Part shown: positions 24,201 to 32,069 of the stretch, piece by piece
How the letters are laid out: every line of letters begins with the position of its first letter
How positions within the stretch are numbered: position 1 is the stretch's first letter
NCBI GenBank assembly: GCA_029005135.1
Contig: JAQXFO010000009.1
Location: forward strand, 1-50,873
Direction: 5' to 3'
Source: Lachnospiraceae bacterium
GTDB taxonomy: Bacteria; Bacillota; Clostridia; Lachnospirales; Lachnospiraceae
Length of the DNA: 50,873 nt
The notes under the pieces: generated by a model
Databases searched by the model: none
What the model was told of the DNA's origin: nothing
The model's input: the letters and a program-made list of their open reading frames with translations, nothing else
Translations under genes and position numbers: made by a program

Positions 24201-24931
24201 TCATGGACTTTACCAATCGTATCGCCGTCGTCACGGGAGCCACCTCGGGCATCGGCGAGAGCACGACTCTGAAGCTGCTGGAAAAGGGTGCCGTCGTCCT
24301 GGCTGTCGGCCGCAATGAGGAGAAGGGGCGTCAGCTGGCCGCCCGCCCGAACTGCCGCTTCTATGCCTGTGATCTGGCGGATGCCGATGCCGTCGAAGCG
24401 CTCTGCCGGAGCATTGCCGCCGATTACCCGAAGCTGGACATCCTCATCAATAACGCCGGCATGTCCCTCGACGGCACCGTCGAATCCCTGAGCCTTGATG
24501 ACTGGCACCGGATCTTTGCCCTCAACGTGGACAGCCTCTTCCTGATGAGCAAGTACCTGATCCCGCTGATGCGTGCCAACGGCTACGGCCGGATCGTCAA
24601 CATCGCTTCCACTGCCGGCGTTGTGGGTGCCTGGAATCTCCACGCCTACTCGGCCACCAAGGGTGCTGTCATCCAGCTGACGAAGAGCATGGCCTGCGAA
24701 TATGCCAAAGAGAACATCCTCGTCAATGCCGTCGCCCCCGGCGGCACGCTGACACCGCTGATGGCTGCCATCGGCGACGGAGACCTCGAGGCCTTTGCCT
24801 CCCTCTTCCCCATCGGCCGTCTGGGGCAGCCTGAAGAGATCGCCAACGCCATCGTCTACGCCGCCAGCGACGAAAGTTCCTTCATGAGCGGCAGCGTCAT
24901 CATGGTTGACGGCGGATTTACCTGTGTCTGA
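24197..24931 (+). CDS. Short-chain dehydrogenase/reductase
   Basis: A 244-residue classical SDR with VVTGATSGIGES (NAD(P) binding), ILINNAGMS and the catalytic Ser-Tyr-Lys set in IVNIASTAGVVG and HAYSATKGA, ending with a GSVIMVDGGF-type tail. It resembles FabG/BdhA-like oxidoreductases; the substrate (sugar, alcohol or keto acid) is not predictable. The ATG at 24197 overlaps the upstream stop; ATG 24203 is an alternative, both behind GGAGGTG. It precedes the FGGY kinase, whose substrate it might prepare. Confidence 0.88.
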   Translation: MIMDFTNRIAVVTGATSGIGESTTLKLLEKGAVVLAVGRNEEKGRQLAARPNCRFYACDLADADAVEALCRSIAADYPKLDILINNAGMSLDGTVESLSLDDWHRIFALNVDSLFLMSKYLIPLMRANGYGRIVNIASTAGVVGAWNLHAYSATKGAVIQLTKSMACEYAKENILVNAVAPGGTLTPLMAAIGDGDLEAFASLFPIGRLGQPEEIANAIVYAASDESSFMSGSVIMVDGGFTCV

Positions 24932-24979
24932 CACCGGCGGCACGGCCGGACTCCGCCGCAGGCCCCGGCATAAAGATAA

Positions 24980-25008
24980 TTGACACCGCTCCTGTTTCAT
25001 GATATGAA
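24980..25008 (+). promoter_or_regulatory. Promoter of the FGGY kinase gene
   Basis: TTGACA (24980-24985) and TATGAA (25003-25008), 17-base spacer. The GntR-type dyad lies about 18 bases downstream of the -10. Confidence 0.65.
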
Positions 25009-25025
25009 TTATTTGTTGAAACTGT

Positions 25026-25042
25026 TATAGGTTGAACCTATT
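25026..25042. promoter_or_regulatory. GntR operator copy 3 (FGGY kinase)
   Basis: Core ATAGGTTGAACCTAT, a perfect dyad of seven-base arms around a central G, in the same position relative to the promoter as the other two copies. It links the kinase to the heterocycle regulon. Confidence 0.78.
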
Positions 25043-25087
25043 TCACAAAGACTTTTCAGCGATATTGTTGAAAGAAAGGAATTTTTC

Positions 25088-26617
25088 ATGAGCGAATATA
25101 TTCTTGGTATCGATATTGGTACGACTTCTCTGAAAGCTGCCGTCTATGATCACAGCGGCAAACAGCAGGCTGCCGCCGTCGTGGAATACTCTCTTCTGAC
25201 GCCGAAAGCCAACATCGTGGAAGCCCCCTGCAATATTTACATGGACTCCATCAAAAAATGTATGGACGTCATCGCTGCCAAGGGTGTTATCAACACGAAA
25301 GACATCACCGTTGTCGGCTTCTCGGTTCAGGGCGAGACCCTCTGCCTCCTGGATAAGGACGGTCAGCCGCTGATGAATGCCATCGTCTGGATGGACAACC
25401 GCGCCGGCGCCCAGGCGGAAGAGCTCCGCGCCAGATTCGGCGATGAAAAGTGCTACGAGGTCACCGGTCAGGTCAGCTTCGAGGCCTGCTGGCCCGCCGC
25501 CAAGCTCCTCTGGGTCAAGGAAAACACACCGGAGATCTTCGAGGCGACCCGTCACTTCCTGCTTCTTGAAGACTATGTCATCTATCAGCTGACCGGGCGT
25601 TTCGTCGCCGAGGGTTCTCTGCTGACCTCTACCGAATACTGGGATATCCGCACCAAGACCTACTGGAAGGATATGCTCGACTTCATCGGCATCGATGAAG
25701 CCTGCCTGCCTGAGATCCGCGAATCCGGCGAAGTGGTCGGCACGATCCTGCCGGAGATGGCCGAACTCCTGGGCATCTCCCCAAAGGCTCAGATCACCAC
25801 GGGCTGCCTGGATCAGGTCGCCGGTGCCATCGGCGTCGGCAACATCCGCCCGGGCATTTTCTCCGAAAATATCGGCGCCGCCCTGGCCATCTGCGTCCCG
25901 ACAGCCAAGCTCACCTACGATCCGAACCGTCAGATGCCGATCCATTACTTCGCCATCCCGGATACCTATATGATGCATACCTTCACCACCGGCGGTATGT
26001 GCCTGCGCTGGTTCCGCGACGGCTTCTGCCAGCCCGAGATCGATATGCAGAAGCTGACCGGCATCGACGCCTACGACCTGATGGGCCGTGAAGCCGATTC
26101 CGTCCCGGCCGGTGCCGACGGCCTCGTCATGCTGCCTCATCTGCAGGGTTCCATGGCTCCGGACGTCAACCTCAATGCCAGAGGCGTCTTCTATGGTGCC
26201 ACTCTGCAGCACACCAAGGCCCACTTCGTCCGCGCCATCATGGAAAGCCTGGGCTTCCTGATCTGCCGCAACCTTGAGGCGATCAACGCCATGGGTCTGG
26301 AAGTCAAGCAGATCCGCACCATGGGCGGCGGCTCCAAGTCCGATATCTGGAACCAGATCAAGGCCGACATCACCGGCAAGACGCTGAATGTCACCTATTC
26401 CTCTCAGGATACCGCCTGCCTTGGCGCCGCTATCCTGGCCGGCAAGGCCGCGGGCATCTTCGAAAGCATTGAATCCGCCGTGGATTCCATGGTCTCCATC
26501 CGCAAAACCTTCGAGCCGAATCCGGCCAACCGCAAGGTCTATGACAAGACCTATGCCATCTTCAAGAAGCTGTTCAACGCCCTGACCCCGGTCTTTGAGG
26601 ACAGTGCCGCCGAATAA
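25088..26617 (+). CDS. FGGY-family carbohydrate kinase (xylulokinase-like)
   Basis: A 509-residue kinase of the glycerol/xylulo/ribulokinase family. N-terminal ATP-fold motif ILGIDIGTTSLKAAVYD, substrate-side segment NAIVWMDNRA, hinge TTGCLDQVAGAIG and the C-terminal signature IRTMGGGSKSDIWNQIKADI. The family phosphorylates sugars and polyols. Given the shared operator with the purine-like operon and nucleoside importer, its sugar may come from an imported nucleoside or from a linked pathway, which is inference. Closest named group is xylulokinase, but the substrate residues cannot be assigned from this sequence alone. Confidence 0.88.
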   Translation: MSEYILGIDIGTTSLKAAVYDHSGKQQAAAVVEYSLLTPKANIVEAPCNIYMDSIKKCMDVIAAKGVINTKDITVVGFSVQGETLCLLDKDGQPLMNAIVWMDNRAGAQAEELRARFGDEKCYEVTGQVSFEACWPAAKLLWVKENTPEIFEATRHFLLLEDYVIYQLTGRFVAEGSLLTSTEYWDIRTKTYWKDMLDFIGIDEACLPEIRESGEVVGTILPEMAELLGISPKAQITTGCLDQVAGAIGVGNIRPGIFSENIGAALAICVPTAKLTYDPNRQMPIHYFAIPDTYMMHTFTTGGMCLRWFRDGFCQPEIDMQKLTGIDAYDLMGREADSVPAGADGLVMLPHLQGSMAPDVNLNARGVFYGATLQHTKAHFVRAIMESLGFLICRNLEAINAMGLEVKQIRTMGGGSKSDIWNQIKADITGKTLNVTYSSQDTACLGAAILAGKAAGIFESIESAVDSMVSIRKTFEPNPANRKVYDKTYAIFKKLFNALTPVFEDSAAE

Positions 26618-26662
26618 GCGCCCCCTTACGTATACTTTCCATTCTCATAAAAAGCCTTTTGC

Positions 26663-26715
26663 AACAGAGAAGGAACCGGCTGCAGCCGGTTCCTTCTCTG
26701 TTGTCTTTATTCTTT
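26663..26715. terminator. Very strong bidirectional terminator
   Basis: A 40-base perfect palindrome (26663-26702, 19-base arms around GC) with T-rich sequence on the + side and AAAAAGCC on the other. It separates the FGGY kinase from the convergent dehydrogenase operon. Confidence 0.88.
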
Positions 26716-26732
26716 TTCGGTCGGTAAAGCCG

Positions 26733-27035
26733 TCAGGTATCGGATTCGACGACCATGCCCTCCTCGACTGCCGTCAGGCAGGTCCTGACCCGGGGCACGC
26801 CGTTGACCGTCATCACGCAGTCATTGCAGTGGCCGATGCCGCAGAACACCCCCCTCGGCTCGCCTCTTTTCCGGGTATGCCGGAAAACCCGGATGCCCAG
26901 CGCCGTCAGTGCCGCCGCCACCGTATCCCCTTCCCGGGCCGTCACCGGCTCCCCGTTATAATAGAATGTTACGGTCCCGGCCTCCGGCAGTGTGCCGAGA
27001 ACAGGATGCTCTGTGATATGTCTGACTTCCTTCAT
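26733..27035 (-). CDS. 2Fe-2S subunit of an amino/imino-acid dehydrogenase complex
   Basis: A 100-residue small ferredoxin-like subunit with VTFYYNGEPVTAREGDTVAAAL and the cluster motif CGIGHCNDC...C, as in the small subunit of hydrogen cyanide synthase (HcnA), opine oxidase or hydroxyproline/proline dehydrogenase complexes. It carries electrons between FAD subunits. Last of four genes, one base after the BFD gene. Confidence 0.85.
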   Translation of the reverse strand: MKEVRHITEHPVLGTLPEAGTVTFYYNGEPVTAREGDTVAAALTALGIRVFRHTRKRGEPRGVFCGIGHCNDCVMTVNGVPRVRTCLTAVEEGMVVESDT

Positions 27036-27036
27036 G

Positions 27037-27309
27037 TTAGTCTTCCTCTTCCCCCGCCAGTGCCTTCAGCGTCGAGGCCTGCGCCGGTATCCGTGCATGA
27101 ATATGATTGTCAATAGTACCGTCGCGGCCGCTTAGTGCTTTGATAAGCCGCATCAGTTCCCGCTGGCAGGTCCGTCCCTGGCAGGTCCCCATGCCGGCGC
27201 GGGTGTATTTCCGCACTTCACCGGGATCGACAAGCCCCAGTTCGACCGCCTCCCGGATCTCCCCGTAGGTCACTTCCTCACAGCGGCAGATGATCGTATC
27301 GTCTCTCAT
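27037..27309 (-). CDS. BFD-like 2Fe-2S subunit
   Basis: A 90-residue protein with the four-cysteine pattern of the bacterioferritin-associated ferredoxin type (IICRCEEVT ... MGTCQGRTCQ). In related complexes this domain is either a separate small chain or fused to the FAD subunit; here it is separate. Its start overlaps the stop of the DAO-type gene (ATGA). Confidence 0.85.
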   Translation of the reverse strand: MRDDTIICRCEEVTYGEIREAVELGLVDPGEVRKYTRAGMGTCQGRTCQRELMRLIKALSGRDGTIDNHIHARIPAQASTLKALAGEEED

Positions 27310-28511
27310 AAAGCTGACACCTCCCTGATACCCGGACGGTTCGGATCGTAAGCCGTCACATCATAACCGATAGGCCTTTCCTCCAGAAGGGCCGCCCCGA
27401 TCTCTCCCAACGTCGGCGCCATGATAAGGACGCTGCCGTAACCGGCGGAGACCGCCAGATTCTCATAAGGCGCCACATAGCCGAAGAAGGGCTTCCCGTC
27501 ATGGGTAAAGGGCACCGGCGAGATCCAGGAACGGACCACGCGGCAGTTCTGAAGGACCGGGCAAAGCGCGATGGCCCAGCGGCTCATATCCCTCACATAG
27601 GAAGCCGGCAGCCTGTCGGGCATCGCCCCGATGACGTGGCTTCTCTGACCGATAATCAGATTGCCGTGAATATCGGGCGACAGAACCCCCTCAAAAGCAT
27701 CCAGCCGGGGCATCGTCTCAAATTCTCCCTCCTCCAGGTACGCGGCGGCCTGACGTTCCATCGCAAAGCGCCGCCCGTGGAGGGTGTTGATGACATTTTT
27801 GACCGGCATCTCTGCCTGACGCTCCATCACAAGGCAGGCTCCGCCGATATAATAATTCGGCAGCGCCAGGTTCAGCGTAAGGAAAATGTCCCTGGTCCAG
27901 GCGCCGGCCGCCACCAGGTATTTTTCCGCCCGGATGACAGTGCCGTCCGACAGGCACACGCCGGTGATCCGGGTTCCGGTGTGCTCAAACCCCGTAACAC
28001 AGCCGCTTTCGACCCAATCCATGCCGCGCCGCCGGGCGTCGGCAAAGAGGCCGTAGATCGTCTGCATCGGGTCGATGATCCACTCCTCGCGGTACCCGCC
28101 CCCCGTGTATCCCTCAAGGTTCAGGTGCGGCTCCCGCGCCGCGATCGCCTCCAGGCTGAGTTCCTCCCAGACCATGCCGCTCTCCCGGAGAAAGGCTCCG
28201 TCGGTCTCACACATGGCCTTCTCGCTGTCGTCCCGATAGAGAAGGATATTGCCCTGAGTCCGGAAGCCCGTGGGGCGGCCCAGTTCCTCATCCAGATGAC
28301 GGAAACGTTCCAGCCCGTGAAGGCTCATGGCGGCCACGGCCGCATCCTCCCGCCCATCGTGGATCAGAAGCGCCGTGTTGCCGGTGGAAGCGCCGCTGCC
28401 AAGGCCGCGGCCGTCGATCAGCACGACCCGGCGGCCGCGGACTGCCAGCTCCCGGGCCGTGGACAAGCCCACAAAACCCGAACCGATTACCGCAAAGTCA
28501 TAAGTCTTCAT
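27306..28511 (-). CDS. DAO-family FAD-dependent amine/imino-acid dehydrogenase subunit
   Basis: A 401-residue FAD enzyme with an N-terminal dinucleotide fold (DFAVIGSGFVGLSTARELA) and the D-amino-acid oxidase family C-terminus (AVSAGYGSVLIMAPTLGEIG). Relatives (glycine/sarcosine oxidase, HcnC, D-proline or hydroxyproline dehydrogenase) oxidise the C-N bond of amino or imino acids. The substrate is unknown. It overlaps both neighbours by the ATGA pattern, so the four genes form one complex. Confidence 0.87.
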   Translation of the reverse strand: MKTYDFAVIGSGFVGLSTARELAVRGRRVVLIDGRGLGSGASTGNTALLIHDGREDAAVAAMSLHGLERFRHLDEELGRPTGFRTQGNILLYRDDSEKAMCETDGAFLRESGMVWEELSLEAIAAREPHLNLEGYTGGGYREEWIIDPMQTIYGLFADARRRGMDWVESGCVTGFEHTGTRITGVCLSDGTVIRAEKYLVAAGAWTRDIFLTLNLALPNYYIGGACLVMERQAEMPVKNVINTLHGRRFAMERQAAAYLEEGEFETMPRLDAFEGVLSPDIHGNLIIGQRSHVIGAMPDRLPASYVRDMSRWAIALCPVLQNCRVVRSWISPVPFTHDGKPFFGYVAPYENLAVSAGYGSVLIMAPTLGEIGAALLEERPIGYDVTAYDPNRPGIREVSAL

Positions 28512-30025
28512 GAGTCTGCCTCCTTTCCGCGATAAAGGCCGCGCACCTCATCCGCCATGGCCGAGGGCACGATCAGAGACACCACCGCTGTCCGGTCATA
28601 AGCCTCTATCGTTCTGACAGAGCCGACACGGGCCCGGCAGACAGGCCGTCCCTCTCTGTCGCAGGCCGTCACGGTATCGCCGGCTGACGGCAGGGGCAGA
28701 TATTCCCAGGCGAAAAACACCTCGCTCTGATCTGCCCTCCCCTCCGCAGCGGGGCGGATCATAAAGCAGGCCTGGCCGGGGCACATGGCCACGCAGCGGC
28801 CGCAGCCGATACAGCGCGCCGCATCCACAACAGGACGGCGGCTGATGTCATCGCCGATGGTGATGGCACCGGCCGGACAGTTTTTCTCACAGGGATTGCA
28901 GGGAATGCCCTGCCGGCATTCGATCACCGCCTTCGGCCGGGTCGGATCGCCCTCATAAGCCGCCGCCCCCGGCAGCTCCGACAGGGTCTTGTCGACATGC
29001 CGGATCGTTTCGATCATCCGAAGATGCGGCGCGGCTTCGGCCTCCGCCGCCTCATCCGTCATGAGGCCCAGACGGGCAGCGGCATACAGCCCGGCGGCAG
29101 CACCCTTTTCAATGGCCACCGACGCTTCCTCCACACCCGACGCATCGCCGGCAGCAAAGATGCCGGGAACACTGGTCATCATCCTGTTGTCCTGGCGGAT
29201 GCACCGCTGCCGCCTGACGGGATCCCAGGCGATCTCACAGCCGGCCAGCTCGGCCAGACCTGTCAGCGGAGACAGCCCGACCGCCAGACAGACGGTATCG
29301 GCCTCCAGCACCCGCTCACTGCCGGGCACCATCGCAAAGTGCTCATCGACACGGGCGATCACCACGGCCTCGACGCCGTCGCGGCCCCGGACTTCCGCTA
29401 TGGTGTGCTGTGTCAGAATGGGAACGCCGGCCCGGCGCAGCTTCGCGGCATGAACCTCATAGCCGCCCAGGGAGGGCGCCGCTTCGATCAGACAGTCAAC
29501 GGCGATACCGGCCTGCAGCAGCTGATAGGCCACGATGAGGCCGACATTGCCGCCGCCCACCATCACCACATGCCGGCCGATGGCCACGCGCCGGCAGTTC
29601 ACCAGGGTCTGGGCCGCCCCGGCAGTCATGACCCCCGGCAGCGTCCAGCCCGGGAAGGGCAGGGCATTTTCCCCGGCACCCACCGCCAGAATCACCGTCC
29701 GGGAGCGGACACGGCTGCCATTATCGAGGGCTGCGTCAAAGCCGCCCTCTTCCGCCGGCTCGATCGCACAGACCGCCGTCGACAGGCAGTACTCTGCCCC
29801 GGCGCGCCGGCTCTCCTCATAATAGCGCTCCGCCAGACGGATGCCGCGAACACCGGCGCACACCTCGGCCGAACCGAAAAACTTATGGATCTGCTTGACC
29901 AGCTGACCGCCGGGCTTTTCCGCCTGATCAACCGTCAGTACAGAAGCGCCGCGTTCCGCCAGCACCCTGGCGGCCGTCATGCCGGCCGGACCGGCGCCGA
30001 CGATCAGAGCATCGATTTGTCTCAC
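28508..30025 (-). CDS. FAD/NAD(P) oxidoreductase subunit with ferredoxin domain (HcnB-like)
   Basis: A 505-residue protein with two dinucleotide folds (VGAGPAGMTAARVLAE near residue 9 and VVMVGGGNVGLIVAYQL in the middle) and a ferredoxin-like insert with cysteines in IPCNPCEKNCP and CIGCGRCVAMCPGQAC. It is probably the electron-accepting subunit of the dehydrogenase complex, passing electrons to NAD(P) or ferredoxin. The start is GTG at 30025 with AAGGAGA ten bases upstream. It begins only about 30 bases after the terminator of the upstream alcohol dehydrogenase, so the two may share transcription by read-through. Confidence 0.87.
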   Translation of the reverse strand: MRQIDALIVGAGPAGMTAARVLAERGASVLTVDQAEKPGGQLVKQIHKFFGSAEVCAGVRGIRLAERYYEESRRAGAEYCLSTAVCAIEPAEEGGFDAALDNGSRVRSRTVILAVGAGENALPFPGWTLPGVMTAGAAQTLVNCRRVAIGRHVVMVGGGNVGLIVAYQLLQAGIAVDCLIEAAPSLGGYEVHAAKLRRAGVPILTQHTIAEVRGRDGVEAVVIARVDEHFAMVPGSERVLEADTVCLAVGLSPLTGLAELAGCEIAWDPVRRQRCIRQDNRMMTSVPGIFAAGDASGVEEASVAIEKGAAAGLYAAARLGLMTDEAAEAEAAPHLRMIETIRHVDKTLSELPGAAAYEGDPTRPKAVIECRQGIPCNPCEKNCPAGAITIGDDISRRPVVDAARCIGCGRCVAMCPGQACFMIRPAAEGRADQSEVFFAWEYLPLPSAGDTVTACDREGRPVCRARVGSVRTIEAYDRTAVVSLIVPSAMADEVRGLYRGKEADS

Positions 30026-30053
30026 TGTAACGGGTCTCCTTCCTGTTTGAGTT

Positions 30054-30092
30054 AAAAAAAAGATCCCCAGCCGTTTGTCGGAGCCGGGGACC
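30054..30092 (-). terminator. Terminator of the alcohol dehydrogenase gene
   Basis: A CCCC(G)GGC-type stem (30062-30092) followed on the - strand by eight T (30054-30061). On the + strand the same stem is followed by TGTTTTT. Confidence 0.75.
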
Positions 30093-30136
30093 TGTTTTTG
30101 AAAATGCTATGTCAGACTGTCAGTCTTTGGTTTATC

Positions 30137-31285
30137 TTACATTAAGCCCTTATACAAGTCAACGATTTCTTCCACCGAGGTGTCGCGCGGGTTGCCCGGA
30201 CGGCAGGCATCGGCGTAGGCACTTTCGGCCAGGAACGCCACATCCTCTTCCTTCAGAATGCCTTTGAGGTCAGCCGGAATACCGACATCGGCGCTCAGCT
30301 GCTTGACGGCGGCGATGGTAGCCAGAGCCGCATCATCATCACTCATGGCATCGATGCCCTCGACGCCCATGGCCTTACCGACGGCGCGGTATCTCTTGCC
30401 GGCCACCGGCAGGTTGTATTCCAGCCCCGTCGGCAGAATGATGGCACAGGCCACACCGTGGGGTGTATCATACAGGGCCGACAGACCGTGGGCCATGGAA
30501 TGAACGATGCCCAGCCCGACATTGGAGAAGCCCATACCGGCGATATACTGGCCGAGAGCCATGCCTTCGCGGCCCTCCGGCGTATTCTGAACGGCGCCTC
30601 TTAAGCTGGCGGAGATCAGACGGATGGCTTCCAGATGGAACATATCGGAGATGGCACAGGCGCCTTTGGTGATGTAGCCTTCAATAGCATGGGTCAGCGC
30701 ATCCATACCGGTGGCGGCGGTCAGGCCCTTCGGCATGGTGGCCATCATATCCGGATCGACGACAGCGATCTCGGGGATGTCATTGGTATCGACGCAGACG
30801 AACTTGCGTTTCTTCTCCACATCGGTGATAACGTAGTTGATCGTGACTTCGGCGGCTGTGCCGGCGGTTGTCGGAACGGCGATCGTGAAGGTGGCGTGCT
30901 TCTTGGTAGGCGCCACACCCTCCAGGGATCTGACATCGGCGAATTCCGGATTCTCGGCGATGATGCCGATGGCCTTGGCGGTATCCATGGCGGAGCCGCC
31001 GCCGATGGTGACGATCATATCGGCGCCGGAAGCCTTGAAGGCAGCCACACCGTTCTGAACATTGGCGATCGTCGGATTGGCCTTGATGTCGCTGTAGATC
31101 TCATAGGGGATGCCGTTGTCATCCAGGATAGCCGTAACCTTCTGAGCCACGCCGAATTTCAGCAGATCCGGGTCTGTGCAGACAAAAACCTTCTGATAGC
31201 CGCGGGCTTTGATCTCCGTCGGGATATTGGCGATGGCGCCTTTGCCGTGATAAGAGATCGTGTTAAGAACGATTTTATTGACCAT
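30137..31285 (-). CDS. FucO-like iron-containing alcohol dehydrogenase
   Basis: A 382-residue group III alcohol dehydrogenase. NAD-binding GGGSAMDTAKAIG, then PTTAGTAAEVT and the metal-ligand region GMDALTHAIEGYITKGA with later SMAHGLSALYDTPHGVA resemble lactaldehyde reductase (FucO, about 383 residues). Such enzymes interconvert short aldehydes and alcohols with NADH and Fe2+. It may handle an aldehyde (for example glycolaldehyde or lactaldehyde) released nearby; the substrate is not known. Ribosome binding site AAGGAGG. Confidence 0.9.
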   Translation of the reverse strand: MVNKIVLNTISYHGKGAIANIPTEIKARGYQKVFVCTDPDLLKFGVAQKVTAILDDNGIPYEIYSDIKANPTIANVQNGVAAFKASGADMIVTIGGGSAMDTAKAIGIIAENPEFADVRSLEGVAPTKKHATFTIAVPTTAGTAAEVTINYVITDVEKKRKFVCVDTNDIPEIAVVDPDMMATMPKGLTAATGMDALTHAIEGYITKGACAISDMFHLEAIRLISASLRGAVQNTPEGREGMALGQYIAGMGFSNVGLGIVHSMAHGLSALYDTPHGVACAIILPTGLEYNLPVAGKRYRAVGKAMGVEGIDAMSDDDAALATIAAVKQLSADVGIPADLKGILKEEDVAFLAESAYADACRPGNPRDTSVEEIVDLYKGLM

Positions 31286-31327
31286 GATAGTGCTGCCTCC
31301 TTAAAAAAGTAGTGATCGGATGCTGTT

Positions 31328-31357
31328 ATCATACCACCTGACTGGGGTGTTTGTCAT
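31328..31357 (-). promoter_or_regulatory. Promoter of the alcohol dehydrogenase gene
   Basis: ATGACA (31352-31357) and TATGAT (31328-31333) on the - strand with an 18-base spacer. Confidence 0.6.
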
Positions 31358-31380
31358 TTCTTTATCAGGGATTCCTTCCC

Positions 31381-31409
31381 TTGCGGAAAGGCTTTTTTCA
31401 TTATAAAAT
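31381..31409 (+). promoter_or_regulatory. Promoter of the NUDIX gene
   Basis: TTGCGG (31381-31386) and TAAAAT (31404-31409), 17-base spacer, divergent from the alcohol dehydrogenase promoter. Confidence 0.5.
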
Positions 31410-31471
31410 GGAATCCGTCCCGGCGGCACCGCCCGACCGGGGTATCTTTCCCGACAGAAAGAGAGGCACTC

Positions 31472-31993
31472 ATGGAATACTTCGATATCTATAATGATAA
31501 AAAAGAAAAAACGGGCCGCACCCTGCCGCGTAAGGGCAGCTTCCTTCAGGAAGGCGAGTATCAGCTGATTGTCCTGGCGCTGATCGAGCGTCCCGATCAC
31601 CGTTTCCTCATCACCCGGCGTTCTCTGACGAAAAAATGGGCTGCCGGAGCGTGGGAGGTGCCGGGCGGCGGCGTCCAGGCCGGCGAAAACTCCCTTGATG
31701 CCGTCCTCCGCGAAGTCCGCGAAGAGACAGGCCTCACGCTTGCCGGTGATGAGGGCCGCTGTGTCTACACCTATTCGAATGTCGACACGGTGCGCGGCGA
31801 CAACTATTTCGTCGATATTTATCATTTCCGGACCAATTTCGACGAGACCGGCGTGACGATCCAGGATTCCGAGGCCATCGACTTCCGGATCGCGGCCTTC
31901 CCGGAGATCCGGGCTCTGGCCGAAGAGGGCAGCTTCCTTCATTATGAACGGATCCTGCAGGCCTTCGCGGCCGAAGGCTATGCGGTGCCGTAA
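31472..31993 (+). CDS. NUDIX hydrolase
   Basis: A 173-residue NUDIX protein. The 23-residue Nudix box is complete: G(GVQAG)E(NSLDAVL)REVREETGL. The N-terminus (EYFDIYNDKKEKTGR) resembles the Idi/YfcD group of nucleotide- or diphosphate-cleaving housekeeping enzymes. The substrate is unknown. Single gene; ribosome binding site AGAGAGG. Confidence 0.9.
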   Translation: MEYFDIYNDKKEKTGRTLPRKGSFLQEGEYQLIVLALIERPDHRFLITRRSLTKKWAAGAWEVPGGGVQAGENSLDAVLREVREETGLTLAGDEGRCVYTYSNVDTVRGDNYFVDIYHFRTNFDETGVTIQDSEAIDFRIAAFPEIRALAEEGSFLHYERILQAFAAEGYAVP

Positions 31994-32034
31994 GGGCTGA
32001 CCGCCCCCGCCGAAGGGCGGCACTGATTCGTGTC

Positions 32035-32063
32035 TTGACAATTCCGTCAATTAACGATAAATT
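32035..32063 (+). promoter_or_regulatory. Promoter of the polyamine operon
   Basis: TTGACA (32035-32040) and TAAATT (32058-32063), 17-base spacer. Transcription would start near 32070, leaving about 365 bases of leader before speA. Confidence 0.65.
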
Positions 32064-32069
32064 TGTCTT

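Noticed and set aside
26663-26702. The 40-base perfect palindrome as an operator or recombination site
   Set aside because: Its place between convergent genes and the T-rich flank fit a bidirectional terminator.
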